DNA of 64,000 nucleotides from Candidatus Nitrosocosmicus oleophilus (GCF_000802205.1 NZ_CP012850.1:3002587-3066586); one strand, 5' to 3'; positions 37,566-46,733 are shown, numbered from the stretch's first letter. Made by a program: numbers and translations. The notes: generated by a model not told the origin, from the sequence alone.

Positions 37566-38012
37566 ATGAAGAAGGACGAGACACCACCTTTTGATCAAAG
37601 CCATAAAAAAACTTCGATGGTTGTAACCTCGGTTTTAAAAAACCAAAACGAAGTATTGGTTTTACGTAGAAGTATGAAAGTTAAGACCATGCAAGAAAAA
37701 TGGGCAGGGGTGAGTGGGTATCTTGAAAAAAACGAAGATTTACTCTCTAGGGCATTGATAGAGATCTATGAGGAAACACGAATCAACAAAGATGAGTTAA
37801 TATTAAGAAAAATATTTAATCAATTTGGTGTTCAAATTCACAACGAATTGATGATAATCATCCAACCCTTCTGTTTTGTTTCGAACACCAGGAATGTAGT
37901 ATTAGATTGGGAACATTCAGACTATTATTGGATGAATAAGAAGGAAATGGACAATTTTGAATTCGTCCCCCGATTAAAACAAATAATCTCAAGATGTTTT
38001 GAAGAACTATGA
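37566..38012 (+). CDS. Nudix hydrolase
   Basis: A 148-aa Nudix-fold protein, hydrolysing nucleoside diphosphates linked to another moiety. The Nudix box GYLEKNED...EIYEETRI lies at about residues 54-76, but the usual REUxEE begins with Ile in place of Arg and Gly is replaced by Arg near its end, so specificity is uncertain. A preceding WAGVSG stretch is normal. ATG start; no clear operon partner. Confidence 0.85.
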   Translation: MKKDETPPFDQSHKKTSMVVTSVLKNQNEVLVLRRSMKVKTMQEKWAGVSGYLEKNEDLLSRALIEIYEETRINKDELILRKIFNQFGVQIHNELMIIIQPFCFVSNTRNVVLDWEHSDYYWMNKKEMDNFEFVPRLKQIISRCFEEL

Positions 38013-38077
38013 CAATAAGGATTGACAAAATGTTAGAATTGTCGTAATTGAAAAAAATAAGATGTTAAAATCCTATA

Positions 38078-38524
38078 TTAGTGTGTTTTTGTTATTTTAA
38101 CCAGTTCTCTAAGATGAGACAAGGAACGTACTTGAGCACCATTTACTTTTTTGTATAGAGCCCAAAATTGTTCATTCGTTATGTCTTTTCTCTCCTTTAA
38201 TATCTTTAGATGCCTTCTCATCGATCGTACTTTGATAACATACACTTCCTTTTTACCTACTCGAGCTGTCTTTTTGCCTTTTTTGGATCCTGGGCCAGTT
38301 CCATGTTTTTTCTTAGTTGCAAGTTTTGACCTAGTTCGGCCTCTTGAAGTGCCTCTAACTTTTGCGGTCCAGATGGACCCATTGCTTATCAAAGATCTTA
38401 TGTTTTCACGTGTAATTGAGTCGGCTACGTCATCTAATTTGTCTGGTTCAAATCTTACCCTATTAACTCCAACTCCAAGAATACGGGATGCTAGTTCTCT
38501 TTTTTTATGTATATTTACTACCAT
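38078..38524 (-). CDS. rpl19e: Ribosomal protein eL19
   Basis: A 148-aa large-subunit protein specific to archaea and eukaryotes. KRELASRILGVGVNRVRF, then RTRSKLATKKKHGTGPGSKK (GPGSKKGKK is the family hallmark) and VRSMRRHLKILKE are diagnostic. It follows rpl32e by eight bases, the usual order. Confidence 0.97.
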   Translation of the reverse strand: MVVNIHKKRELASRILGVGVNRVRFEPDKLDDVADSITRENIRSLISNGSIWTAKVRGTSRGRTRSKLATKKKHGTGPGSKKGKKTARVGKKEVYVIKVRSMRRHLKILKERKDITNEQFWALYKKVNGAQVRSLSHLRELVKITKTH

Positions 38525-38532
38525 TCATATCA

Positions 38533-39021
38533 CTACTTTTGATTTTTCTTTGGGGTTGAAGCTTTGGATGAATTTTTCTTTGGGGTTGAAGCTTTGGATG
38601 AATTTTTCTTTGGGGTTGAAGCTTTGGATGTATCGGATTCAGATTTTTTTCCGTTAATTAGTTTAATTCCCATTGACTCTGCTTTTGAAATGATCTCAAG
38701 TCTCTTCTTGTTTCCTACAGTACGGCCTATGCGGGCTGCATCTTTAGTTTTGTCCAGGAGCATTAAATCCTTAACGTTGTGAACCAAACTGTCAACATAA
38801 CCAGAAGGATGTAATCCCCGTGATATTTTGGGGCCACGGTAACCAATCTTTACCAATGGGGGTACTCCTGAGACTTGTTTTCTCATCTTATTGTCAACGC
38901 CCTTTGGTTTTCTCCAGGTGACGGCTAACCTTTTATATCTCCAGCTTTCTTGTCTCTTAAATTTGGGACGATGCTCTGAAATCTTTTTACGTTGTTCAAG
39001 GAGATCATTATTGATTACCAT
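38533..39021 (-). CDS. rpl32e: Ribosomal protein eL32 with repetitive tail
   Basis: 162 aa. The core (about residues 10-125) has FKRQESWRYKRLAVTWR, KPKGVDNKMRKQVSG and PKISRGLHPSGYVDSLVHN, diagnostic of eL32. After GKKSESD the protein ends in three near-identical SKASTPKKNS decapeptides encoded by a 30-bp tandem repeat. The basic tail would lie on the ribosome surface or enter rRNA. It leads the rpl32e-rpl19e pair. Confidence 0.96.
   Translation of the reverse strand: MVINNDLLEQRKKISEHRPKFKRQESWRYKRLAVTWRKPKGVDNKMRKQVSGVPPLVKIGYRGPKISRGLHPSGYVDSLVHNVKDLMLLDKTKDAARIGRTVGNKKRLEIISKAESMGIKLINGKKSESDTSKASTPKKNSSKASTPKKNSSKASTPKKNQK
38543..38630 (-). repeat. 30-bp tandem repeat in rpl32e
   Basis: Three copies (38543-38572, 38573-38602 and 38603-38630, the last without two bases) of a unit that reads SKASTPKKNS. 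Near-exact identity indicates recent slippage, in frame. Confidence 0.9.
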
Positions 39022-39194
39022 AATATCGTTTTATTCTACTTAGAATAAATAAATATGTTTCCGATTGATGCCGCACCTCCTAAGATAGTAATTGCGTTAG
39101 TTAGCCCATAAGAAAATATTTACCAAGATATCAAGCCAAAACATCAGATAAAGAAAAGGAAAAGGATAAAAGGTTTCGTATCCACAATTGTTTA

Positions 39195-39815
39195 ATGAGT
39201 AAATATGAATTACCCCCTCTTCCATATGGCTATGATGCATTAGAACCACACATAGATGCAAAAACTATGGAAATCCATTATACGAAACATCATCAAACAT
39301 ATACCAACAATCTAAACGCAGCTCTTGAAAAATGTCCTCAAGATGTGCAGAATAAGGATATAACAGAAATACTAAGTGACTTAGGGAGTGTACCCAATGA
39401 TGTGAGAGCAGCAATAAACTTTAATGGTGGTGGATTTGATAATCATCGAATTTTCTGGAACAATTTGACACCGAATGGCGGTGGGGACCCACAAGGATCT
39501 ATTGCAGAGGCAATAAATAATTCATTTGGAAGTTTTTCAGCCTTTAAGGAAAAGTTTACTACAAGTACTGTAGGTATTCAAGGAAGCGGTTGGGGATGGC
39601 TAGTATTTGACCCAAAAAACAACAAAGTAGACTATAAATCCATGCCAAATCAAACTAGTCCCAGGACAGAAAATCTAATACCACTGTTAGGATGTGATGT
39701 TTGGGAACATGCTTATTACCTCAAATATCAAAACAAAAGACCCGACTATGTCAACGCTTGGTGGAATCTGATAAATTGGGAAGATGTCAACAATAGGTAT
39801 GCCAAATCAAAGTAA
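39195..39815 (+). CDS. sod: Superoxide dismutase (Fe/Mn)
   Basis: Removes superoxide. The 206-aa protein has the full Fe/Mn set of metal ligands: His28 (MEIHYTKHH), His84 (DNHRIFWNN), Asp168 and His172 (CDVWEHAYYLKYQNKRPDY). GSGWGWLVFD is also conserved. Fe or Mn use cannot be set from sequence. A stretch of aaaaggaaaaggat lies upstream. It is monocistronic, divergent from rpl32e, and probably important in this aerobic ammonia oxidiser. Confidence 0.96.
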   Translation: MSKYELPPLPYGYDALEPHIDAKTMEIHYTKHHQTYTNNLNAALEKCPQDVQNKDITEILSDLGSVPNDVRAAINFNGGGFDNHRIFWNNLTPNGGGDPQGSIAEAINNSFGSFSAFKEKFTTSTVGIQGSGWGWLVFDPKNNKVDYKSMPNQTSPRTENLIPLLGCDVWEHAYYLKYQNKRPDYVNAWWNLINWEDVNNRYAKSK

Positions 39816-39847
39816 CCTATTTTTTGTTGTAAGAAGTAGTTAACTTT

Positions 39848-40591
39848 CTAGTTAATAACGTCGATTTTTCCAAACCCTTCTCTAATTGTGGTGTTAACAT
39901 TCATAGTATAATTATAAATAATTTCAGAATATTTGACTAAAATTGGCATAATGTCATCCAAGTTTTTACTCAGGTAAAAACCTGGACAATCACCTGTAAG
40001 TTGAAATGATGTATGTACAGATACTAGGTTCTTTTCATTTTGACTCCATGAAAAAAAGGGATATAACCAACAAACCCCAGGCTTATTGGGATGGAGCTGA
40101 CATGCTCCACATTCATTTAGGAATCTGCAAGAAATAGGGTGACCGTTGTCAGCCTCATTTTCTGACTTCCTTCTCTTCAAATTAAGCATAGTCAAAGTTG
40201 TTATTACATGAGAATTTGAATCTGAAGCGGATTCATTATCCCATGTTGCTACATAAGTTTCATTTCGTAGAAAAGACGGTTGCGAATCATATCCCAAATG
40301 TTTTGAAATAGTGGCAATATCTCTCGAAGTTAAGGGTAACCGTCCTTGCTTATCACAGCAATTATGACAATCAGGCCATAGACAATCCCATAATAAAAAA
40401 AGAGAAGATTTAGACAAAAAGGGGATATGATAAGTAACCTTGTTTATCCTAATAGTATAATCTTGAATGTCCATGCGTTTTCCAAGATGCACATCTCTAA
40501 CAATTGGATCTATCTCCCATTTTTTTGAGAGATCATCTAGTGCGGAAGAGACATCATCAACTTTTTCCTCTTCCCCATGAGAAAACACCAT
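39848..40591 (-). CDS. YkgJ-type cysteine-cluster protein
   Basis: A 247-aa protein with a cysteine cluster resembling the YkgJ (Zn/Fe-chelating) family: CLWPDCHNCCDKQGRLPLT, then CRFLNECGACQLHPNKPGVC, WLYPFF and TGDCPGFY. About ten cysteines could bind an Fe-S or zinc cluster. Function unknown. It is divergent from the next gene. Confidence 0.8.
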   Translation of the reverse strand: MVFSHGEEEKVDDVSSALDDLSKKWEIDPIVRDVHLGKRMDIQDYTIRINKVTYHIPFLSKSSLFLLWDCLWPDCHNCCDKQGRLPLTSRDIATISKHLGYDSQPSFLRNETYVATWDNESASDSNSHVITTLTMLNLKRRKSENEADNGHPISCRFLNECGACQLHPNKPGVCWLYPFFSWSQNEKNLVSVHTSFQLTGDCPGFYLSKNLDDIMPILVKYSEIIYNYTMNVNTTIREGFGKIDVIN

Positions 40592-40670
40592 GTATGTAGA
40601 ATTATAAAACCGGATGTTTAAATGTGACTATGATATCAAGTCCAATAATAAAGACCGAAACACAGAGAAA

Positions 40671-41018
40671 ATGACATTAGAGAATTACAAACACAAGGAA
40701 AGGAAAAAGGGAAAACATGCGTCCTCGACTGAAAATCGTCGTTTGGTATGGGAATTTGTAATCTGGCCGCTAATATTGGAAGTTAACAGAAACTATTTTA
40801 CTTTACAAGAATATCACATTAAGAGAGATAGCATTTGTGAAAACAAAGAAATTTTGCCCTCCAAGGTTGCAGGAGGGTTTGTATCACTATTGGTTAAAGG
40901 CATCCTAGTGCGCGAAAAGAACATTTATTCAATTCATTATAAACTGATCCCGTATATGAGAAAAAAAGTTCATCTCGATTATGGAACGGTAATTAGAGAG
41001 ATAAATACAAAGAAATAA
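40671..41018 (+). CDS. Hypothetical basic protein, possible winged helix
   Basis: A 115-aa protein with a Lys-rich N-terminus (YKHKERKKGKHASS), then RRLVWEFVIWPLILEVN, YFTLQEYHIKRDSIC and GGFVSLLVKGILVREKN, a helix-helix-strand layout consistent with a winged helix. The attataaaac box at 40601-40610 is too close to the ATG at 40614 but fits transcription for the ATG at 40671, so I chose the latter. No family match is claimed. Confidence 0.5.
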   Translation: MTLENYKHKERKKGKHASSTENRRLVWEFVIWPLILEVNRNYFTLQEYHIKRDSICENKEILPSKVAGGFVSLLVKGILVREKNIYSIHYKLIPYMRKKVHLDYGTVIREINTKK

Positions 41019-41107
41019 ACAACATAATTCTATTGCTGACAAGTACTTCACTAGATTAGAGATAAAATAAAATAATAGAAGCAAATATCACAAAGTGTAG
41101 CTCGTGA

Positions 41108-41234
41108 AGCCCGGTCGAACCATAAAAAATGGTGCCGAATCTAGCGGTCAAACTCCAAGAGGACTAAGGATCTCAGGCTCTGGATCTGGTAGAGAAGAAA
41201 CCTGGGGACAGCAGTTCGAATCTGCTCCGGGCTA
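41108..41234 (+). tRNA. tRNA-Gln (anticodon CUG), probably three introns
   Basis: Acceptor AGCCCGG pairs with CCGGGCT before discriminator A at 41234. The T arm is AGCAG-TTCGAAT-CTGCT. The anticodon stem CTCAGG/CCTGGG encloses CTCTGG, about 16 extra bases (atctggtagagaagaa) at site 37/38, then A, giving anticodon CTG. The 127 bases minus 16 still exceed a normal tRNA by about 37. This fits a 22-base insert in the 5' side of the D stem (around aaccataaaaaatggt) and a 15-base insert after GCGGTCAA. The mature length would be about 74. Exact splice sites are inferred. Confidence 0.85.
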
Positions 41235-41285
41235 CCTTTAGATTGAAATAAGAAACCCTTAAGACACATTACAATACAATGGATT

Positions 41286-42848
41286 CTAGTTCAAATGCGG
41301 ACCCGCCTTAATAATTTCTGCAGAAGTGGGTTCAAATTTCCTGAAATTATTTATAAACAATTTAGCCAATCTTTTGGCAGAAAAGTCATATTGATTCTTG
41401 TCATGCCAAGTATTTCGAGGATTTAATATGGAAGCAGGAATGTCATAGCATGACGTGGGGTAATCGAGATTAAACGTTTCGTGTGTCTCATATGGAACTT
41501 CATCTAGTGCGCCTTTGAGCGTTGCAGATACCATCTGCCTGGTATATTTTAGATCTATTCGTTTACCTATTCCATAAGGACCGCCCGACCAGCCGGTATT
41601 GATCAAATAAACTTTTGAATTATATTTGGTTATCTTCTCTCCTAGTAACTTCGCATATTCTGCAGCTCTTAATGGCATGAAAGGGGCTCCAAAACATTGA
41701 GAAAACGTCTCTTTTGGTTCAGTGATTCCTCGCTCAGTCCCTGCTAATTTACTAGTATATCCCGACATAAAGTGATACATGGCACCCTCCTTTGATAATT
41801 TAGATATAGGAGGAAGGACCCCAAAGGCATCTGCAGTAAGAAAAATAATCACGGATGGATGACCGCAGACACTTGGAATAACGGCTCCAGGTATAAAATT
41901 CAAAGGATAGACAACACGAGTATTTTCTGTTAAACTACCATCTGTAAAATCAGGTTCCCTTGTAAAAGGATCAATAACAACATTCTCCATTACCGAACCA
42001 AACTTAATGGCATTCCAAATCTGTGGTTCTTTGTCCTTGTTTAGATTAATACACTTAGCATAACAACCCCCTTCAAAATTAAATACACCATTATCAGACC
42101 AGCCATGTTCATCGTCTCCCACTAATCGTCGATTTTCATCGGCCGAAAGGGTTGTTTTTCCAGTTCCTGACAAACCAAAAAATAGGGCCGACCTATCATC
42201 CTTGCCCAAATTTGCCGAACAATGCATAGGAAATATACCTTTTTTGGGTAAAAGAAAATTCATGACTGAAAACATGGATTTCTTTATTTCACCAGCATAA
42301 GATGTTGACCCCATCAGGACCAAATTTCGCTTGAAACTAATAATAATGAAAGTTTCAGATTTTGTTCCTTCTAACTCTGGGAAAGATGCAAAATCATTGA
42401 TTGACAACAAAGTAAAATCAGGTTTGAAATGTGACAATTCTTCTTGTGATGCGTTTATGAAAATTTGAGTTGCGAATAGACTATGCCATGCTCTATCTGT
42501 AATAACTCTTATAGATAGCCTGGAAGAGATGTCAGCTCCAACAAATCCATCAAAAGTATAGAGTTTCTGGGCTAAATTATTATCATGGATATACTTTGTC
42601 ATACGAGTAAATATTTTTTCAAAGTTTTCTTCAGAAATTGGATGGTTAACTTTACCCCAATCTACCGACTTGGCAGTAATTTCATCCTTGACAATATATT
42701 TATCCTCAGGCGAACGACCAGTAAATTTTCCGGTCTTTACCGATAACGAACCGGTAAATGATAGCTTACCCTCATCATTCAGAATAGCTGATTCAACTAA
42801 TAGGGGAACTGTTAAATTTCTTTGCCCCTCATTAATTGTAAAGTCCAT
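41286..42848 (-). CDS. pckA: Phosphoenolpyruvate carboxykinase (ATP)
   Basis: Converts oxaloacetate and ATP to PEP and CO2, the first step from carbon fixation or the TCA pool to sugars. The 520-aa chain has TGRSPEDKYIVKD, the P-loop GLSGTGKTTLSADENRRLVGDD and NFEGGCYAKCI with the substrate/metal ligands. These place it in the ATP-dependent family. The ATG start is 42848. Gluconeogenic GAPDH is encoded 5 kb away. Confidence 0.97.
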   Translation of the reverse strand: MDFTINEGQRNLTVPLLVESAILNDEGKLSFTGSLSVKTGKFTGRSPEDKYIVKDEITAKSVDWGKVNHPISEENFEKIFTRMTKYIHDNNLAQKLYTFDGFVGADISSRLSIRVITDRAWHSLFATQIFINASQEELSHFKPDFTLLSINDFASFPELEGTKSETFIIISFKRNLVLMGSTSYAGEIKKSMFSVMNFLLPKKGIFPMHCSANLGKDDRSALFFGLSGTGKTTLSADENRRLVGDDEHGWSDNGVFNFEGGCYAKCINLNKDKEPQIWNAIKFGSVMENVVIDPFTREPDFTDGSLTENTRVVYPLNFIPGAVIPSVCGHPSVIIFLTADAFGVLPPISKLSKEGAMYHFMSGYTSKLAGTERGITEPKETFSQCFGAPFMPLRAAEYAKLLGEKITKYNSKVYLINTGWSGGPYGIGKRIDLKYTRQMVSATLKGALDEVPYETHETFNLDYPTSCYDIPASILNPRNTWHDKNQYDFSAKRLAKLFINNFRKFEPTSAEIIKAGPHLN

Positions 42849-43051
42849 CTTCTAATTCTGCTTCATAATACCAATAGTTATAATCTTTGGGGTAGATTGT
42901 TATTAAAGATATGGACCATAAATTATAAAAAATTTTTTTGTTAGAAAAATTTTAATAATTTATTTTATTACATTGTTATGAAAATTAAAAAAATAATATC
43001 ATCCAAATCCAATAAAATTAATTCAAAATTTAGTTAATAAGTTAACCTTTC

Positions 43052-43807
43052 TTAATAAAAATCAGTTAAATCTATATTAAAAAAATATTTCAATATTTCT
43101 ACATAGCTTTTCACTGGAGGTGGAATTTCATTTTCACATGCTATTCCCAAATCTCTCGCATTAAACCATATAATTAGACTTTGTAAGATATTCAGGAATC
43201 TGTGATGACTTGCGTCGACCGTTCCAAAAGATTTGATGTACCTGTCAGCCAAATTCCATGACGCCGTAAAGTCAATACAATCGCTTTTATAGATTGCTCT
43301 AAGTTGATCTTTAATATCCATTCCAATTTTAAACGGTTTTTGACACACTAATATTGGAAAATCAATTTTGTCAGGTAGAAAAAGAGCGGGCGGAGACCAA
43401 ATTGAAATAATTCTGGCACCATTATCTAACTCTGACTCAAACTTTTTGGATAATAACTTATTTATTTTTTCATCTGTAAACCAAGAAAAGATCACGGTCG
43501 CCTCGGACAAGGAACAACTAGATACGTTTTCATTAAGGGCATAAACATTTTTGATTTTAGTTTTTGATTTTATTTCATCAATAACTGTGGCGTTAATATC
43601 TATGCCTACAGCTTTTTTAACTTTGAATTCTTCTATGGCAATCTGTAATGTTGAAGGATTGTTACCAATACCAAGATGATAAAATATATCATCTTTATTC
43701 AAATTTGAAAACGAGAACATCTTCCTAATAAAGTCATCAGGAATAACAACGCTGTCCCCGGTTAATACCGTATTGGGCAACGTTGAAATAAACTCACTAA
43801 TTTTCAC
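43052..43807 (-). CDS. Class I SAM-binding methyltransferase-like protein
   Basis: 251 aa with a Rossmann-type SAM site: FYHLGIGNNPSTLQIAI (motif I region), KAVGIDINATVIDEIK (acidic end of strand 2), and NGARIISIWSPPALFLPD. No substrate motif is recognised and the acceptor is unknown. It is downstream of the Rieske gene on the same strand with a 43-bp gap, so co-transcription is possible. Confidence 0.55.
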   Translation of the reverse strand: MKISEFISTLPNTVLTGDSVVIPDDFIRKMFSFSNLNKDDIFYHLGIGNNPSTLQIAIEEFKVKKAVGIDINATVIDEIKSKTKIKNVYALNENVSSCSLSEATVIFSWFTDEKINKLLSKKFESELDNGARIISIWSPPALFLPDKIDFPILVCQKPFKIGMDIKDQLRAIYKSDCIDFTASWNLADRYIKSFGTVDASHHRFLNILQSLIIWFNARDLGIACENEIPPPVKSYVEILKYFFNIDLTDFY

Positions 43808-43850
43808 ATATATTTACCTTTTTTTTGTTACGGTTATTCTCTTACTAATA

Positions 43851-44159
43851 TTATATTTCGACAAATACATTATCTCCCTCTATCAGCACATTGTATGACT
43901 GTTGGTTTTTTAGTTTTTGAGGAAACCAGATAAGATCACCAGTTTGTACATCCCATTTAGCACCGTGCCATGGACAAATAAGTTCTTTGCCTTCTAATAC
44001 CCCCTCGTGTAATTCGGCTCCTGCGTGAGTACATATATTATTAATTGCATAGTATTCACCTTTAACATTAGCTATTACGATTTCTTTACCCGCAGCAGTA
44101 ATATTTTTTAGTTTACCTTCAGGAATGTTTACGGCCTTGTCCACCAAAAACTTTGTCAT
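43851..44159 (-). CDS. Rieske [2Fe-2S] ferredoxin-like protein
   Basis: A 102-aa soluble electron carrier. Cluster ligands Cys43-His45 (NICTHAGAEL) and Cys62-His65 (LICPWHGAKWD) follow the CxH...CxxH rule of Rieske proteins. No membrane anchor, so it is a ferredoxin type rather than a bc1 subunit. The partner oxygenase or reductase is unknown. It lies between argF and the methyltransferase-like gene. Confidence 0.93.
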   Translation of the reverse strand: MTKFLVDKAVNIPEGKLKNITAAGKEIVIANVKGEYYAINNICTHAGAELHEGVLEGKELICPWHGAKWDVQTGDLIWFPQKLKNQQSYNVLIEGDNVFVEI

Positions 44160-44210
44160 ACTTAATTATTTCAAAATTTAGAATATTTTAAAGTATTTGA
44201 TACTTTTTAT

Positions 44211-45167
44211 TCAAGAATGGTTCCTATTGTGTACTGATGAATCTCCCAAGATCTTGATCAATAAGGCTTTTTGTACATGTAAACGATTTTCGGCCTCGCT
44301 CCAAATGACAGAATGGGGGCCATCAATGATCTGAGATGTAACTTCTTTCCCTCTCTTTGCAGGCAAACAGTGCATAAAAATGAAATCTTTTTTTGCATAT
44401 TTGACCAAGTCATCATTAACCTGATATTTAGGGAAAAATATTTTTTCTCGACTGTCGAATTCATTTTCCTTTCCTATCGAAATGTGAGTATCGGTAACTA
44501 TCACATCGGCAGCAACAACTGCTTCTGTAGGATCCGATGTTATCAATAAAGCCGATTCATTTTTTCTAGCTGATGTTCTTGCTACTTCCACTACCCAATT
44601 TGGTGGTTCAAAACCTAGTGGAGTAGAAACTCGAATATTTATTCCCAATTTTGAACATCCTAGGAGTAAATCATTACAAACATTATTGCCATCTCCAATA
44701 AACGCCATATTGATCCCTCTTAATTTTTTTTTATATTCGAGGATGGTGAGCAAATCCGCTAGAATCTGACATGGATGAAATAAATCAGATAATCCATTTA
44801 TGACCGGAATGGAAGAATATTCTGATAATTGTTCGATATCTTTATGATCATATACTCTTGCCATCAAAATATCAGCATATAATGATATGGTCTTAGATGT
44901 ATCTTGTATCGATTCACCGCGGGATAACTGTAAATCATTAAAAGACAGATTTATTGCATGCCCACCTAATTGAAGCATTGCAGTTTCAAAACTTATTCTA
45001 GTTCGTGTAGAGGGTTTTTGAAAAATCATTCCCAGGATTTTTCCATTTAGGTATTTAAGATTCGAACCTTGTGTTTTAAACTGGTTTTTCAAGGATGATG
45101 CGTGATCCAGCATGGCTAAAATTTGATCAGACCTCAAATCTTGAAGACTTAGGATATCTTCTTTCAA
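44211..45167 (-). CDS. argF: Ornithine carbamoyltransferase
   Basis: Makes citrulline from ornithine and carbamoyl phosphate in arginine synthesis. 318 aa; carbamoyl-phosphate site STRTRISFETAMLQLGGHA, ornithine motif HPCQILADL and C-terminal HCLPAKRG. The closing SMG-type loop is altered here. It follows ftsY on the same strand by about 42 bp. Confidence 0.96.
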   Translation of the reverse strand: MKEDILSLQDLRSDQILAMLDHASSLKNQFKTQGSNLKYLNGKILGMIFQKPSTRTRISFETAMLQLGGHAINLSFNDLQLSRGESIQDTSKTISLYADILMARVYDHKDIEQLSEYSSIPVINGLSDLFHPCQILADLLTILEYKKKLRGINMAFIGDGNNVCNDLLLGCSKLGINIRVSTPLGFEPPNWVVEVARTSARKNESALLITSDPTEAVVAADVIVTDTHISIGKENEFDSREKIFFPKYQVNDDLVKYAKKDFIFMHCLPAKRGKEVTSQIIDGPHSVIWSEAENRLHVQKALLIKILGDSSVHNRNHS

Positions 45168-45209
45168 TACTAATTTTGAAAAAAATCTTTAATTTAATGC
45201 TTTCAAATA

Positions 45210-46679
45210 CTATTTCTTTTTCTTAAACCATCCGAATCGGCTTTTTTTCTCAGCTTTTTCCTTCTTTTCTACTTCTTCCTTCACTTGCTCTTCCTTCACT
45301 TGCTCTTCCTTCACTTGCTCTTCCTTCACTTGCTCTTCCTTCACTTGCTCTTCCTTCACTTGCTCTTCCTTCACTTGCTCTTCCTTCACTTGCTCTTCCT
45401 TCACTTGCTCTTCCTTCACTTGCTCTTCCTTCACTTGCTCTTCCTTCACTTGCTCTTCCTTCACTTGCTCTTCCTTCACTTGCTCTTCCTTCACTTGCTC
45501 TTCCTTCACTTGCTCTTCCTTCACTTGCTCTTCCTTCACTTGTATAGACCCGGAAATCTTTTTATTTTCACTAGTAGATTTCCCATTCGAGTACGAGTCT
45601 TGTTGTTCAACAGAAGTACTGAACGAAGACGATGGATCTATTTCTAAATCATCATTCTCTAATTGGTTATACGTATCAGCACTAGTAGTAGCCGCTTCAA
45701 TAACAGGGGCCACATAATTCTCGTTTGACAATGATGATTGAGTACCACGGTAAGAATCAAGGAGCGACTCATTATTGAAAATAGTCTCAACAAATTTTTC
45801 TCTATTGAAATTGATGATATCGTCGTATCCTTGACCTACCCCTAGATAAATAATCGGTTTGGAGGTAATGTAGGATATGGATATTGCTGACCCGCCTTTA
45901 GCATCAGCATCGGTTTTGGTCAGGATTGCACCATCAAATTCTGTATATGAAAAGAACTCTCGTGCTTGATTAATAGTGTCATTACCTGATAAAGAATCAC
46001 CAACGAATAGTTTGATATCAGGTTTGATAACCTTTACAATTTTTCCAATTTCATCCATTAGATTCTTTGCAGTTTGCATCCTTCCCGCAGTATCAATTAA
46101 TACAACATCAATGTAGTGTTTGCTCGCGTACTCTAATGCATCCCTGGAAACAGCAGATGGATCGGCACCGTATCTTTGAGATATCACTTTTATAGATAGT
46201 TTTTCTGCGTGTGATGAAATTTGCTCGATAGCTCCAGCTCTGTGAGTATCAGCGGCGGCAATCACTACTGAAAATCCAGACTTTTTTAGTAAATTAGCCA
46301 CCTTGGCTACAGTGGTAGTTTTTCCTGTCCCATTTATTCCTAAAAATACAATTTTAAACGGTCCACCCTTGCGTTGCTTCTTTTCATTAACCGCAGAAAT
46401 CAAATCAACAGATCCTGCCTTGGCCAGAATCTTTGAAAAATTATCTTTTAAAGTAGCTGCAATAATTTGTTCAGTAGTTTCATTCTTTTGTAATTTCATA
46501 CCCACCAAATTGTCTTTTATTTGCTGCGATAAATCATCTATAACTTCTTGAGAAACATCACTTTCCAAAAGGGCAATATTTAGATCAAAAAGGCTTTCAT
46601 CCAAATCTTTATCAGATAGTTCTCTCTGACTAATGCTCTTTGCAGCACTAGAGAATGCTCGCTTTAATTTATCAAACAT
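45210..46679 (-). CDS. ftsY: SRP receptor GTPase FtsY with a repetitive C-terminal tail
   Basis: Docks SRP-ribosome complexes to the membrane. The 489-aa chain has N domain (about 1-85), G domain with P-loop GINGTGKTTTVAK (114-126), DTHRAGAIEQ, DTAGRMQTAKNLMDE, TKTDADAKGG and GVGQGYDDI (to about 305). A 185-residue tail follows: Ser/Asp/Glu-rich, then 17 exact VKEEQ pentapeptides, then a Lys-rich end (KKSRFGWFKKKK). In many FtsY proteins the charged region is N-terminal; here it is at the C-terminus and may contact membrane or ribosome. It is downstream of pfdA by 54 bp, an order seen in archaea. Confidence 0.96.
   Translation of the reverse strand: MFDKLKRAFSSAAKSISQRELSDKDLDESLFDLNIALLESDVSQEVIDDLSQQIKDNLVGMKLQKNETTEQIIAATLKDNFSKILAKAGSVDLISAVNEKKQRKGGPFKIVFLGINGTGKTTTVAKVANLLKKSGFSVVIAAADTHRAGAIEQISSHAEKLSIKVISQRYGADPSAVSRDALEYASKHYIDVVLIDTAGRMQTAKNLMDEIGKIVKVIKPDIKLFVGDSLSGNDTINQAREFFSYTEFDGAILTKTDADAKGGSAISISYITSKPIIYLGVGQGYDDIINFNREKFVETIFNNESLLDSYRGTQSSLSNENYVAPVIEAATTSADTYNQLENDDLEIDPSSSFSTSVEQQDSYSNGKSTSENKKISGSIQVKEEQVKEEQVKEEQVKEEQVKEEQVKEEQVKEEQVKEEQVKEEQVKEEQVKEEQVKEEQVKEEQVKEEQVKEEQVKEEQVKEEQVKEEVEKKEKAEKKSRFGWFKKKK
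45286..45540 (-). repeat. 17 exact copies of a 15-bp in-frame repeat in ftsY
   Basis: The plus-strand unit tgctcttccttcact repeats 17 times without a visible change over 255 bp, coding VKEEQ on the minus strand. A partial unit flanks it. Because 15 is a multiple of three, copy-number change alters only tail length. Exact identity at synonymous positions shows recent expansion. Confidence 0.95.
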
Positions 46680-46733
46680 ATAGGCATCCCAAACACATAA
46701 TCTAATACTTTTTCTGGTTGATTTTGAAAGCCC

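Noticed and set aside
45286-45540. CRISPR array
   Set aside because: The repeats are 15 bp, directly adjacent without spacers, and lie in frame in ftsY. No cas genes are present.
45285-45647. Long plus-strand ORF of repeated LLFLH pentapeptides
   Set aside because: It is the antisense reading of the ftsY tail repeat; the 15-bp unit is open in several frames, and the minus-strand gene is clear.
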